A stretch of 64,000 nucleotides of DNA, from positions 54,480,001 to 54,544,000 of the forward strand of contig CM065378.1 of the NCBI GenBank assembly GCA_033060915.1, read 5' to 3'. The first letter of the stretch is position 1. Each line of letters begins with the position of its first letter. Below the pieces are notes generated by a model that made no database searches, was not told the origin of the DNA, and worked only from the letters and a program-made list of their open reading frames with translations. This stretch comes from Euryodendron excelsum (lineage: Eukaryota; Streptophyta; Magnoliopsida; Ericales; Pentaphylacaceae). The position numbers and the translations under genes are program-made. This document shows positions 12,124 through 23,090 of the stretch, piece after piece.

Positions 12124-12169
12124 GATATTTCCATTTGGTATCAGGGGCAAGATAATTCGTCGTGCAAAG

Positions 12170-12475
12170 ATGGTGAGAAAAGTTGAGGTCCAAGAGGAAC
12201 AACCTCAACCTCTTACTAGTCGCAGTACTCTGGGTAGAAAGAGAAGAGCAAAAAAACTAAATAAGTGTTACCATTGTGCTAGACACACACATGTGGATAA
12301 AAATTGCAAAGGGAGTAACCGACTAATGTCAAGAAATCAGATGGTTTACCTAGATATTATTAAAGAGCGAGTAAATGTTGAGGCATTGAGACACCTTGGA
12401 ATCACTAGAACGGTGAACTATCTTGATTTTGATATCAAAAGTCTGGCTTTACTTTGTAATAATTATTCCTCTTAA
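12170..12475 (+). CDS. Small basic zinc-knuckle ORF downstream of Athila-like pol
   Basis: This is an intact 101-residue reading frame from ATG 12170, about 340 bp after the pol stop, where Athila elements may carry an env-like gene. Residues 1-30 are rich in Lys, Arg, Gln and Pro (TLGRKRRAKK). They are followed by CYHCARHTHVDKNC, a complete CX2CX4HX4C zinc knuckle. The rest (about residues 50-101) is mixed and has no membrane segment. It does not look like an envelope protein. A nucleic-acid-binding role is inferred from the knuckle and the basic stretch. It has no stop, although gag and pol of the same element are full of them. It could be a captured gag nucleocapsid piece or an accessory protein. 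The family is not recognised. Confidence 0.5.
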   Translation: MVRKVEVQEEQPQPLTSRSTLGRKRRAKKLNKCYHCARHTHVDKNCKGSNRLMSRNQMVYLDIIKERVNVEALRHLGITRTVNYLDFDIKSLALLCNNYSS

Positions 12476-13819
12476 GGTGTGTTAGGTTGTGAGCGTTTAT
12501 TTTTTGTACAAATGTTTATCTGTAAATATGACTAACAATTATTTTGCAAATGTTTTGTATAGTTAAAAAAAACAAATAATAAGAAAATCATCATTCACAA
12601 GGCTGAGGTGCGTACACCCTCTTAATGCATTTGTGATATATAAAATAAAAAAAAAAGTTTGCGTATCTTTTATAATTTTGTACAGTTTTTTGTAAAATAC
12701 AAATTTGGATTTTGAGAACTTGTCTGACACATGTTTTTATTCACGTTAACATAATTTTTATTTTATCATTTATTTTTAATATAATTGCAAGATTTTATCT
12801 TAACACATATAAAAAGATTATTTTACATCACTTATTATCATATCATGATAAATTTAGTATTATTACATATTGTACAATCATCCTTACAAAAGTGGAGATT
12901 ATTAACTAAGTGAGCCTAAAAGCCAATCACACGTTTCGAAGTGTTTACATTTACTCTTGATGAAATTCTTCCACATCACTCATTCACTAGCTCCATTATA
13001 CTTGCATTTGACTCAATTATTTGAATTGCTATGGTAATTGAATATGTTGAATTCTTAGAACTTTGAGTTGTTGTGCACTTTCAAAAATGAATCGAGGTTA
13101 TCTTTGATCTTTTAAGCCATAGATTTTTTTGTTGAAATAATTCCCTTGGAACCATCTTTAAGCCTATTTCTTTGTCTATTGCTTTATATATCATTGCTAA
13201 AGTTTTGTCCCTAAATACGAAAACACAAGTATCTTCACTTGTGCAAGTTGAATTGAGAAAGTGAGTGATCTATTTGCAATATAAAATTTTAGCAACAAAG
13301 GAAAAAGGAAAGTACGAAAAAAAATAAAGAAATAAGAGGTTGGCTATTGAAAAAAATATATATCAAATCAAATCAAATGAAATAGGGAAATTGAAGGTAT
13401 GTATTCATTGATCAATTCATGTCTTGATCACAAATGTTTTGAGCCTTTTATCATTTCTTTCTCCATACCTTAAACCTTATGGCCAAGTTACAACCTGAAT
13501 AAAGCCCTCGATAATTTGAAGTGTACATTGCTTGTTCATTAACTCATTAAAGAATTCACATATCAATTGCTTTTGTGGTTTTAACATTAAGTATTCTTTC
13601 ATAGAGTTATGTCAAGTCGTCTCTCACTTTCTATATTCACGTCATTTCTTTATGATTGCCTTTTTTGATTTTACATTACATTTACTTTTTTTCAAGGATA
13701 ACCAGTGTGAGATGCCTATATTCTTTCTACCTTCTAAGAGAATATCCAATAAGGTTGAATCAACGCTTAAGGATGTATCTGTGTTTTTATATTGTAATAC
13801 TTTTTTTATCATGTAATGA

Positions 13820-13853
<34 letters not shown>

Positions 13854-13927
13854 CCTCTCGTATGTTGTTCTAAAACATTATCTTACTTGTGTATTAAAAT
13901 GTAGGATAGACAAAATATGCTTGTGGT
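12476..13927 (+). other. 3' untranslated region of the Athila-like element
   Basis: AT-rich and without recognisable coding sequence. It includes a (CA)15 microsatellite at 13821-13850. The section around 13125-13350 (TTTTTTTGTTGAAATAATTC and following) resembles 49800-50080, part of a second Athila-like remnant. No clear polypurine tract precedes the 3' LTR. Confidence 0.6.
13821..13850. repeat. (CA)15 microsatellite
   Basis: Fifteen uninterrupted CA units. Short ORFs across it on both strands are artefacts of the repeat. Confidence 0.95.
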
Positions 13928-15640
13928 TGATACATGTCATATTTTGCCCTCATTATTCTCACTTACAGGCTACATTTTAAAGTTTGTGGGTATCATCACT
14001 GAAAACCCTCATGAGACTATACTCATCCACTAAGGGTAACCTAGGGGTTTAAAGGCTTAGTGCATAGGCTAAATGCACTCGTGATTCCCTATGAAAGTGG
14101 AGCATACATTTTTAAGTGTGTTTATTTATTTTGCTAGGAACTAGCAAAAGCTTAGTTAAGGGGTATGATTATACTCCAAAACGTATAATTGGAGTCCCTA
14201 ATTATAAGCTATTGTTAGTATTTATTTATATATTATTTATTATTTTAATATAAAATTAGTTTTCTTTCACGTTTTTGTATTTTATGCAAATTTGAAGTTA
14301 AAATCGATGGCATGTGAAAATTATGTGTGTGGGATATATTATTTATATATATATATATATATATTATATAAAGGTGGTTGTCACAAAGTAACAGCCACCA
14401 AATTTGCTTATATATGTAATATTATATTATATTATATTTATTATTAAGTGTTTTGTTTTTTTGTTGGAATAATTGTGCAGGCGACAAAGAAACAAAGGGG
14501 CCAAGGAAAAGGGTTGCTGACGCAAGAAGAAAAAAGGGAAAGAAGAAAGAAGAAAAGAAGAAGGAGATCGATTCGGTGGCTGACAAAAGATTTTAAGCAT
14601 TTAATAAAAAGAAAGAAAATAATGCATTATGGAGGAGAATTGTAGCCTATAAATGGAGTCGAGAAGGGAGGAGTAAAGAGTTAGAGTGAAAGGGAGGAGT
14701 AGAGAGTTAGAGAGAAAGAGAAGAGTAGAGAGTTAGAGAGAAAGGTCTTTTTTTTCTCTTCATTTAGTTAGTTTGTTTGTTAGTAGTTGTTCAGCCAATT
14801 AATTTTTTAATTTTTTTTTTCCTTTCTGTTATTCTTCTATAATAAATCATTTTATGAAGTTATTTTTTTTTGTCACACCAAGTATTTTCAATACTATGAG
14901 TAACTAGTTTAATTCTTCGAGTCAATTGTGAAAATCATCTGAGCATCTTGGAATACCAATGAAGGTAATTGAGTTTTTATTATTTATATTTAAAAATTTT
15001 CAATTCTTGGTAATTAAATTCTAGATCTTTGAGAAAACTTAGATTCTTGACTAAGTTTGATAATTTCTTTGCATAAATCTTACTTTGGTATAGTTATTGC
15101 ACAAATCGATAGTATGAATTTATGACTTTAATTTTATTATTCTAGATTTAATTATTATAGAATTTCTGTTCTAAAAGCTAAATATTCCGAATCAAAGCCT
15201 TAAGACGAAGCCAATGATTTGAGTTATAAAACCTCTGTTAAAATTTCGGATGAATCAAGTGATCAGATCAATTGGACCCAAGACCGTTTTATTAAATTTT
15301 ATTTAAAATCTAGTTTCACAACAATCATCAACTCTCCCAAAACCATCAATTTTATATTAGTTACTATTTTCGGCTCCAATTGTCTAATTTTCATCAGTAC
15401 TCTTCTAGGTGCAATTCAAACCGATGAGCTTAAGTTTCAACTAAAGTCATTGCAACACTACGATTTAGCATGACTTAGTGTGTATCTAATTTTTTGCCAT
15501 GGGTGAATTTTAGCACCTAATTTTGCATAGTTTGTTATCCATTCCCTGTGGATCGACTCCGGTCTTACCGGATTTTATTTACTACGTCGCCGCACCTACA
15601 CTTGGGTGTTTTAATAGATTGCTATATTTTGGGCGTAGTA
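13928..15640 (+). repeat. 3' LTR of the Athila-like element
   Basis: About 1.7 kb, from TGATACATGTCATATTTTG to GGGCGTAGTA. The right part matches window positions 1-1071. The left boundary is inferred from the TG start, because the matching 5' part is outside the window. The element ends in TA rather than the usual CA, as far as the shared sequence shows. Confidence 0.8.
14648..14654 (+). promoter_or_regulatory. TATA box of the 3' LTR
   Basis: TATAAAT with the same downstream context as in the 5' LTR. Transcription from here would run into the host DNA on the right. Confidence 0.55.
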
Positions 15641-16780
15641 AAAAAGATACCACTTTAACCAATAAATAAATTGAAGGCCTTAATTTGTTTTCAAACCTTA
15701 CAAGATATAATTAAGGCCCTATACAGATTCTATAATTTTTTTCCTAAACAAAACAACACCTCTGTCCAGATGAGAATAAAGGCCTTATGAAAAGTAATCC
15801 TGAAATCAACTACACTAATTAACTTATATACAAAAGAAAAAGAAAAAAAAAAGATTCAACCCAAGAAAATGAATTGTACAAACAAATTTTGAATCTTAAA
15901 GTTTTTAAATCTTATATGCTATAATTAAGGTTCTATATAGTTTCTACATTTAAAAAAAAAAAAGTATCTTCCACATAAAAAAGGCCCGTTAGAAGAGTGT
16001 CTAAAATTAGCACACTAAAGAATTTCAAAAGAAAAACATTGATTTGATCAAAAAAATAATATTAACTAAAAATAGTAAAAAGTTTGCTTGCCTTTGGCCT
16101 TAAATTGTGTCTAGCCGCCCTGATTGTAGCTTGCGAGTATCTATATAAGTCTGAGTCTTTCTTTTTTTGGTTTTAACCTTAATATTGTATGTTTGGATCT
16201 ATAGAATTTGTTGATGGAAAGAAAATTCATAAAAAGAAATTTCATGAATTTTCTTTCCATCAACAAATACTAAATCCAAACATAGCTAAATGTCTAATCT
16301 GCTTTCAAATTTATAATATTTTTTAAACCATAGAACAAAACGTAATATTGTAAGCAAAATTAACAAACTACAACATAACATAGTTCCAAACTTCCAACCT
16401 TTAACTCTTCGAAAAATATGTACATAATGGACTAAGAAGCGTACTTGAAATTATATTAAAAACTACGTATGCGTGAAAAGCACGTGACTATATATACATG
16501 TATGCATGAATTTTTTGTTATTTACCTATATGTTGAAAGCCTTATTAATCTCTGCATAGACTGCATTTATATTAGAAAGTTACAAGTACCCTTCCAAAAT
16601 ATTATTGATTTTATATAGTGACAGTGCGATCCTTGAGGTACAAGGCAAACCATAAAGTAAGCGGAATACGGTAGGGATTTGGGTTCTTTTTATTTCGTAC
16701 AAAAAATGGAGGGTTCATTTCAGCAAATCACAGCAGCAGCAGTGTAAAATGACCAATTGTGATTTTGTCCAAGTTATTAT
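15641..16780. other. AT-rich host DNA without recognised genes
   Basis: Stops are frequent in all frames. The only structure seen is the short foldback element at 16190-16282 and some short A and T runs. It lies between the Athila-like 3' LTR and the flank of the small gene at 17538. Confidence 0.6.
16190..16282. mobile_element. Foldback element or MITE, 93 bp, hairpin
   Basis: The left arm 16190-16230 begins TGTTTGGATCTATAGAATTT. The right arm 16244-16282 is its near-perfect reverse complement, with a 13-base loop. TA lies directly on each side, fitting a TA target duplication. The ends TGTTTGGAT are common in plant MITEs. A hairpin RNA precursor cannot be excluded. Confidence 0.6.
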
Positions 16781-16940
16781 TTAAATACCACCTTAAAGTT
16801 TTTTGAAAATATGCTATGAGTTTATCTTAAATGCGTGTTTTCAAACCACGATTTTAAATGTCATAGCAAAATCATGACCCTTTATTTTATATGTGCAGTT
16901 GAGATTTGTTAAAATGCACAGGTATAAAATCATGAGGATC

Positions 16941-17068
16941 CAAATATATGTATGTACGTGTGTGTATATATATATAGATGTCAGCCTAAAACATGTATGC
17001 CAATCAAATATATGTATGTACGTGTGTATATATATAGAGACATGTAAGCCTAAAACATGCCTGCTAAT
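16941..17068. repeat. 64-bp tandem duplication upstream of the small gene
   Basis: Two copies begin at 16941 and 17005 with CAAATATATGTATGTACGTG, then a TA run, then AGCCTAAAACATG. The paralogous flank near 57715-57810 has a single copy. Confidence 0.75.
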
Positions 17069-17537
17069 AAGGAGAAGAGTTAAATTGCAGGTAAGGTGTG
17101 ATTAAATGGCTACATCTGTGAGACAGAAAAGGGAAGTATATGATGAGAGAGGACCATAGAGTCAAATCCATTGAATATGCCTATCTCCTTTGACGGTTGA
17201 TATTTTTGTAATTAAGAGTCATTGTGACAGTTGATTTTGTGTGTGGGGCTGTCAAGAGGTAATTTGTTGGGTTAGCATCTGATGACCAAGTTGGGAAAAA
17301 TTAATAATAGAAAGACAAACATAAACGAAATTTACAGTGAGAAGTTATTATTTGAATTTAGTGCACTGTATGAATGGATCGATACGTATAGAGCTGTTGT
17401 AAGTAATAGTTGCTTAGGCGATTATGGTGTGATATATGTGCACAAGAGTTGAGTCCAAAGATTACAACGCAAGCTGAAAACGTATAGATATCAAGGGAGA
17501 GCTAGGTAGCTTGCTTTGGTTCCAAACAGTTCCAAGT

Positions 17538-17852
17538 ATGGAGTTGCTATCGCCGCCAAGAAGACAGACGTGTTGCTTCTCGCAGTCCTTAAACAAAAGA
17601 GGAGATCACAGTAGTGTGAAGAACAAGAGTAGTGATCATGGGGTTTATGGATTAAACGCGTACTATGGAGATTGGGGCATCGACGATAACATTCTTACAG
17701 ACGTGACCTCATTTTCAGTGAAAAAACAGGAAAGACGGCTGAAGGAGGCTTTGAAGGAGGAGGAGGAGGAGGGGGAAGAGGAGAGAGCTGCTAAGAAGGC
17801 CAAGAAGGTGGTCAGAATTGTGAGGAAGAAGAAATCGGCTAAGTATTGGTGA
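17538..17852 (+). CDS. Small plant protein with acidic stretch and basic tail (paralogue 1)
   Basis: A 104-residue protein from ATG 17538 to TGA 17852, with no intron apparent. The start is chosen because it is the first ATG in frame and its context (CCAAGT-ATGGAG) is conserved in the paralogue. Visible parts are MELLSPPRRQTCC, then YYGDWGIDDNILTDVTSFSV, KKQERRLKEAL, a Glu run (about residues 75-85), and a Lys/Arg-rich tail (KKAKKVVRIVRKKKSAKYW) that could act in nuclear import or nucleic acid binding. The family is not recognised. The paralogue at 58219-58527 keeps the frame, the length and most residues, and flanking DNA is conserved on both sides, which argues for a real gene. A function cannot be given. 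Confidence 0.72.
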   Translation: MELLSPPRRQTCCFSQSLNKRGDHSSVKNKSSDHGVYGLNAYYGDWGIDDNILTDVTSFSVKKQERRLKEALKEEEEEGEEERAAKKAKKVVRIVRKKKSAKYW

Positions 17853-18289
17853 AGCAGATCAAGTGATAAACTTTTAAATGGAATAAAACTATACCATTTA
17901 ATTTGTACTTTCTTTGTAACTATTATCTCAAATATTTTTGGTAATGACGGGCAATAATAAATTCTGTTATTATTTTATTTTTTAATTTCAGATTAGATCC
18001 ATTACTCAAATTGGAGTCATTAAAGTTGGCTCTCAAGTTTGATTTCAAATTTATGTGGAAGGTGAAAGGATATGATACAAAAATTCATACATCACGAAAT
18101 AAAGCAGATTTTCATTTTGTCTGTAGATGATGCTTCTATGAATCATCACGGCATGGGATTTGCAAATGATTTGGTCAAATTCTTTATATTTTCCAATTGT
18201 AGCATATAATGACATTAAAATTTTGAATTTTGAAGAAATAAAACATGTAATTGGAGAGAGCTCTAACTTCATATTTAATTGAAGAAATA

Positions 18290-18436
18290 AAACATATAAT
18301 TTATGTATGTAGAATTGACTGCGAGTTTTGCATAAGAGAAACCAGGTTACCTCTTGAAGTGTGATCCAAAATCAAATCCAAAAATCTTGAACCGAAAGTG
18401 CTCCACGTGATTCCTGCGTATCTTTGATGCATCCAT
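18290..18436 (-). repeat. Distal part of the Copia 3' LTR (tentative)
   Basis: Sequence between the host duplication block and the SIRE-like solo LTR. It is assigned to the Copia LTR because the two insertions at 20148 and 18437 otherwise interrupt one continuous LTR of about 0.4 kb. No second copy exists in the window to prove it. Confidence 0.35.
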
Positions 18437-20045
18437 TGTTGGCCCAAAAAGCCAACCCAAGAGAGAGGGTGAATTGGGTTTTATAGAATTTATATCAAGA
18501 ATTGCAACTAAAAACAGTTTATGTATTTTAACAACAATTAATCAAAGTATATATATCAAGTAGGTGAAGTATATATCAATGTATATATTTATGCAAGCAT
18601 GTATAGTGAGCAAATAAGCAAAACAGAGGCAGAAGAGAAGAGCATCAGATTTATAGAGGTTCGGCCAAGCTTGCCTACATCCTCTCTTCTTCGATCCTTT
18701 CGAAGGGATTCCACTATATAACACTCTTTACACAGCTGTTGGTTTTGCCACAAGTGCCCAGCTCACTCTTACAAAAGCTTCTTCCCAAGCTTTCAAAACT
18801 CAAGAGATTTTGTCCAAGCTTCTCTCAAACTTATAAGTGATTTTGTCTAAGCTTTACTCAAACTTACAAGTGTTTTTACCCAAGAACACTCAAACTTACA
18901 GGTATACAAACCCACCAAAGTAAAATAAATAAAGGTTATACAATGGGTAACTCTCCTAATGAGCATATAATACAACTCAATGAATAACCTTAAACACTCA
19001 GCAAAAATATGTAGCCGTTAAGACACATGAGATTTTTAGCTTCAAGCTCTTGATACAAATGATATAATTCCTCTATTCATCATTGTAGAAGCTGTAAGTA
19101 TCTTGTCTTTAAAGCTATGAATCGATTCTAGCCGTTGGAGAAGTATGGGAGTAGTTTTGGTAGCAGATTACCCTATACCGTCTGTCAAAAATATAGTCGT
19201 TAATGTCGGGGGTCGACTCTTTTTACAATAAGTCGACTCTTTTTGTGTTTCAGCAGATTTTTTCAAGGCTCTGTCCAAATGAGTCGACTCGTTTTACAGC
19301 AGGGGTCGACTCTTTTAAGCAGTCTTCAAAATTTTTGTTCTTTGTTGAAATGAGCCGACTTTTTTTACCAGAATACATGTTTTTGCAGCTTTTATCCATT
19401 CTTCTCCAAAGTCTCCAATCTTTTAAAGGATCATTCAAATAAGCTTTTTAAGGCTTGCAAATACTTCTTCAAGGCTTGATAACTCGAAGAACACCTTTAA
19501 TCCATTTTAGATGTATTAACTCCATTTTAATTACTTGTAGAGCTCTTCCATCATCAATATTTCATCTATTGATCCAAGTCTTCTTCAAAATCTTCAAGAG
19601 AGCTTCCAAAACTTAAGATCTTCATTTGTTCAACTGATTTTCTATTCTTCTTTGAACATCTTCATTTCTAGATTTCTTCTAGAATTCTTCAATCAATATA
19701 ACTTCAATAACTCTTCCAAGAAAACTTTCCAACTCTTGTGATTTCTTCCATACCTTTAAAACATCTTCAAATCTTCTAAGAAAACTTTCATATCTTTGAG
19801 TCGGTCTCTTCTTCTTCGTCATCCATCATTTTTGACATTTCTTCATTCTCTATAAAATCACCACTTGTTGAATATGCCATCTTATCATGCTTTTCATTCT
19901 TCATTCTAATCTTTGCATCACAAATCCTCCATTATGATATGTTTCAAGTCAAGATCTAATTAATAATCAATCTGCACACTAAGTAGAATTATTAGATCAT
20001 TAAACCATGTTTTGTTATCATCAAAATCAATGCATTGACTCAACA
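18437..20045 (-). mobile_element. Solo LTR, SIRE-like Copia family (copy 1)
   Basis: On the minus strand it runs from TGTTGAGTCAATGCATTG, followed by GATTTTGATGATAACAAAAC, to CCTCTCTCTTGGGTTGGC and GGCCAACA. The TG...CA ends, the early TGATGATAAC and the late CCTCTTGGGTT are typical of SIRE/Maximus LTRs. The copy at 44511-46699 shares both ends and the GTCGACTC motifs. No gag or pol is attached. The flanking 5-mers TCCAT and CCCGT match at three of five bases, so a decayed target duplication is possible. Confidence 0.72.
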
Positions 20046-20147
20046 CCCGTGGTGGAGTGAAATTAAACCTTGTCCAACTTCACCCTCACAGTTCATAACT
20101 CAAGAGCCTTCTCACAATTATGTTTTTGGGAGAGAGTTTCTGTATAG
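20046..20147 (-). repeat. Middle part of the Copia 3' LTR (tentative)
   Basis: A short stretch between two solo LTRs. With 26221-26395 it re-forms a continuous sequence across the 20148-26220 insertion, as shown by the near-identical target duplications TATAG and TAGAG. Confidence 0.5.
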
Positions 20148-20339
20148 TGTAAGTACCCCATTTTTGACCGCTCGGCAGTCTACACTCCGTCCAAACTTGT
20201 TTTCAAGTCATTGTGGGCATATTCCTATCGAAACCAATTCTCTAGGTCCAAATCCAGTCTGTTCATCGCTTCACGGGCCTGTCAGGCCCAAATAGAGGCA
20301 AAATAACCAAAATGCCCTTAGGGGCATTGTCCTTTCCTT

Positions 20340-20830
20340 TCTGATTCCAATTCCACTCTCGAGGCAGTTTATTCCTCGAGACGGTTCCAATCCAGGCACA
20401 TCTCTTCGGAGACGGTTCCAATCCAGGCACGTCTCTTCAGAGACGATAAGTGCCCTTTCCAATCCCACTCTCGAGACAGTTTATTCCTCGAGACGGTTCC
20501 AACTCAAGCACGTCTTTTCGAAGACGGTAAGACCGCTTTCCAATCCCACTCTCGAGACAGTTTATTCATCGAGACGATTCCAATCCAGGCACGTCTCTTC
20601 GAAGACGGTAAGACCCCTTTCCAATCCCACTCTCGAGACAGTTTATTCCTCGAGACGGTTCCAATCTAGGCACGTTTCCTCGGAAACGATAAGTCCCCTT
20701 TCCAATCCCACTCTCGAGATAGTTTATTCCTCAGGACGGTTCCAACTCAGGCACGTCTTTTCGGAGACGATAAGTCCCCTTTCCAATCCCTCTCTCGAGA
20801 CAGTTTATTCCTCGAGACGGTCCGAGTAGC
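20340..20830 (+). repeat. 81-bp tandem array with GTCTC/GAGAC hairpins (array 1)
   Basis: Units are spaced exactly 81 bp apart (landmark CTTTCC at 20460, 20541, 20622, 20703, 20784). Each holds CTCTCGAGACAG, TTATTCCTCGAGACGG and a hairpin such as CGTCTCTTCGGAGACG. Confidence 0.92.
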
Positions 20831-22740
20831 GAAACTACTCACAAAACCGTTAGAGTAGCGGAAATACTCACAAATAGGTCGATATAGGGAATTGGCAACA
20901 AACCCCTATGTCACGATGACCGCTATTAGAGTGGCGGAAACACTCAAAACCTAGGCCAACACCAGTGTCTGTTAGCCCACTTTGGTGAAAAATGATCAAA
21001 TTGCCCTTTGGACCTGTTCCGAGACTTTCCGATCAAGATGACCATTTTTGCCCCTAGGCATCCGAATGCCCCGAGAACCACACTGGCTCTAGGTATCAAA
21101 CCAGTAACCCTCTGAGATTGCTTTTTATAGTACTCTCAACCTTCCTTTATCTTTCCGAATCATTCCGAGTCAATTCAGGCCAACCCGGTACAAAATGACC
21201 GTTTTGCCCCTAGAGGGCCGGTCTCCTTCTTCGACCACACCGGCTCTGGGTATTAAATCGGTAACCTCCTGAGACTACTTTTTATAGTGTTCTCAACCTC
21301 CTTTTACCTTTCCGGATCATTCCGAGTCAGTTTCGGCCAACCCGGTGCGAAATGACTATTTTGCCCTTGGTGGGCCGGTCTCCTTTTCCGACCACGCCGG
21401 CTCTGGAAATCAAACCGAAAACCTCTGGGAACATTCTGAATAATGTTTTTAGATCCCAAGTCTTTTCTGGGACAGTTCGAGTTTGTCCCGGCAGCTTCCC
21501 AGTCTGATTGACCGTTTTGCCCTTAAAGGCCCGGTCAACCTTTCCGACATGTCTCTTCGGAGACGGTAAGACCCCTTTCCAACACTCTCGAGAAAGTTTA
21601 TTCCTCGAGATGGTTCCAATCCAGGCACGTCTCTTCAGAGACGATAAGTCCCCTTTCTAATCCCACTCTCGAGACAGTTTATTCCTCGAGACGGTTCCAA
21701 ATCAAGCACGTCTTTTCGAAGACGGTAAGACCCCTTTCCAATCCCACTCTCGAGACAGTTTATTCCTCGAGACGGTTCCAATCCAGGCACGTCTCTTCGG
21801 AGACGGTAATACCCCTTTCCAATCCCACTCTCGAGACAGTTTATTCCTCGAGACGGTTCCATTCCAGGCGCGTCTCCTCGGAGACGGTAAGACCCCTTTC
21901 CAATCCCACTCTCGAGACAGTTTATTCCTCGAGACGGTTCCAACTCAGGCACGTCTCTTTAGAGACGATAAGTCCCCTTTCCAATCCCTCTCTCGAGACA
22001 GTTTATTCCTCGAGACGGTCTGAGTAGCGAAACTACTCATAGAACCGTTAGAGTAGCAGAAATACTCACAAATAGGTCGATATAGGGAATTGGCAACAAA
22101 CCCCTGTGTCACGACGACCGCCGTTAGAGTAGCGGAAACACTCAAAACCTAGGTCAACACTAGTGTCTGTTAGCCCATTTCGGTGAAAAATGATCAAATT
22201 GCCCTTTGGACCTTTTCCGAGACTTTCCGGTCAAGATGACCGTTTTGCCCCTAGTGGGCCGGTCTCCTTTTTCAACCACACTGGCTCTGGGTATCGAACC
22301 GGTAACCCTCTGAGATTGCTTTTTATAGTACTCTCAACCTTCCTTTATTTTTCCGGATCATTCTGAGTCAGTTCCGACCAACCCGGTACAAAATGACCGT
22401 TTTGCCCCTTGTGGGCCGGTCTCCTTTTTCGACCACACCGGCCCTGGGTATCAAACCGGAAACCTCCTGAGACTACTTTTTATAGTGTTCTCAACCTCTT
22501 TTTACCTTTTCGAATCATTCCGAGTCAGTTCCGGCCAACTCAGTGCGAAATGACCGTTTTGCCCCTAGTGGGCTGGTCTCCTTTTCCGACCACACCGGCT
22601 CTGGAAATCAAACCGGCAGCCTTTGGGAACATTTTAAATAATGTTGCCAGATCCCAAGTCTTCTTCCGGGACAGTTCGAGTCTGTCCCGGCAGTTTCCCG
22701 ATCCGATTGACCGTTTTACCCCTAAAGGCCCGGTCAACCT
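20350..22740 (+). repeat. 1198-bp direct tandem duplication inside the long LTR
   Basis: The landmark GAGTAGCGAAACTACTCA occurs at 20824 and 22022, 1198 bases apart. The following 700 bases match closely, through CCGTTAGAGTAGC and GGTCGATATAGGGAATTGGC to CCCGGTCAACCTTTCCGAC (end of copies at about 21549 and 22747). Confidence 0.88.
21545..22020 (+). repeat. 81-bp tandem array with GTCTC/GAGAC hairpins (array 2)
   Basis: Same unit as the first array, about six copies. It is the second half of the larger 1198-bp duplication; the first unit here is joined abruptly to TTTCCGAC at about 21549. Confidence 0.9.
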
Positions 22741-22970
22741 TTCCGACCCATCTTATCCTCATTTTTCAAGTCAAATACCTTCAGGACACTATTTTAAGTG
22801 TTCCTTTTCTTTTCCAGCCTTTCGGGCCATTCCCAGTCTCTTAAAATCATTCCCGAACTTTCTGGAGTCACTCCTAGTGAAGCCAAGCTAAAAATTGCAT
22901 GGTAGTCACTAGTACAGACGCCCAAATCTAGTCAAAGATACGTTGCTTGCCGACCTTTAATATTTCCTAA

Positions 22971-23078
22971 ATGGCTGGCGCCACTAGTAGTGGCGCCAAG
23001 CCAAAAAAATGGCCTGGCGCCACTCCTAGTGGCGCCAGTGTAAAATTTGGCCTGGCGCCACTGCAACAGGCGCCAGTG
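22971..23078 (+). promoter_or_regulatory. Palindrome cluster upstream of the LTR TATA box
   Basis: Three dyads lie in about 100 bp: TGGCGCCACTAGTAGTGGCG, then CTGGCGCCACTCCTAGTGGC, then CTGGCGCCACTGCAACAGGC. They end about 15 bases before TATAAATA. Equivalent clusters occur in the other copies at 52735-52910 and 30450-30515. Confidence 0.7.
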
Positions 23079-23090
23079 TTGTCCAACCTC

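Larger units (their letters stand above)
1..15640 (+). mobile_element. Athila-like Ty3/gypsy retrotransposon, degenerate, 5' end outside window
   Basis: The first 1071 bases reappear at about 14508-15640, so they are the two LTRs of one element. Between them, in order, come a PBS, gag with a CCHC knuckle, protease, reverse transcriptase, RNase H, integrase, a small extra ORF and a long untranslated 3' region. This order and the motifs (ALLDLGASVNLL protease, IDFMGPFP integrase, [10 protein letters not shown]) fit the Athila branch of plant Ty3/gypsy elements. Stops and frameshifts occur throughout gag and pol, so the copy is dead. A minus-strand long LTR is inserted at 3531, and the gag-pol linker expected on its right side is missing. 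Confidence 0.88.
16780..18258 (+). repeat. Host duplication block, copy 1
   Basis: This stretch matches about 57560-59083 through the gene and both flanks: TTTTCAAACCACG upstream, and ACATTAAAATTTTGAATTTT plus GAAGAAATAAAAC downstream. Similarity ends abruptly after TAATTGGAGAG. The left limit is approximate. Confidence 0.8.

Noticed and set aside
12132..12148. TGGTATCAGGGGCAAG as a Copia primer binding site
   Set aside because: It lies inside the Athila-like element between pol and the small ORF with no LTR end before it; chance match.
13642..13904. ORFs on both strands across the CA repeat
   Set aside because: They read through (CA)15 as repeated VC or TH residues and have no protein features outside it.
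21635..21952. 105-codon minus-strand ORF with repeated ESGIGKG
   Set aside because: The 81-bp unit is a multiple of three, so any open frame repeats; it follows the tandem array and is not a gene.
20340..22020. CRISPR-like array
   Set aside because: The 81-bp units are contiguous with no unique spacers, and the sequence is a plant LTR.
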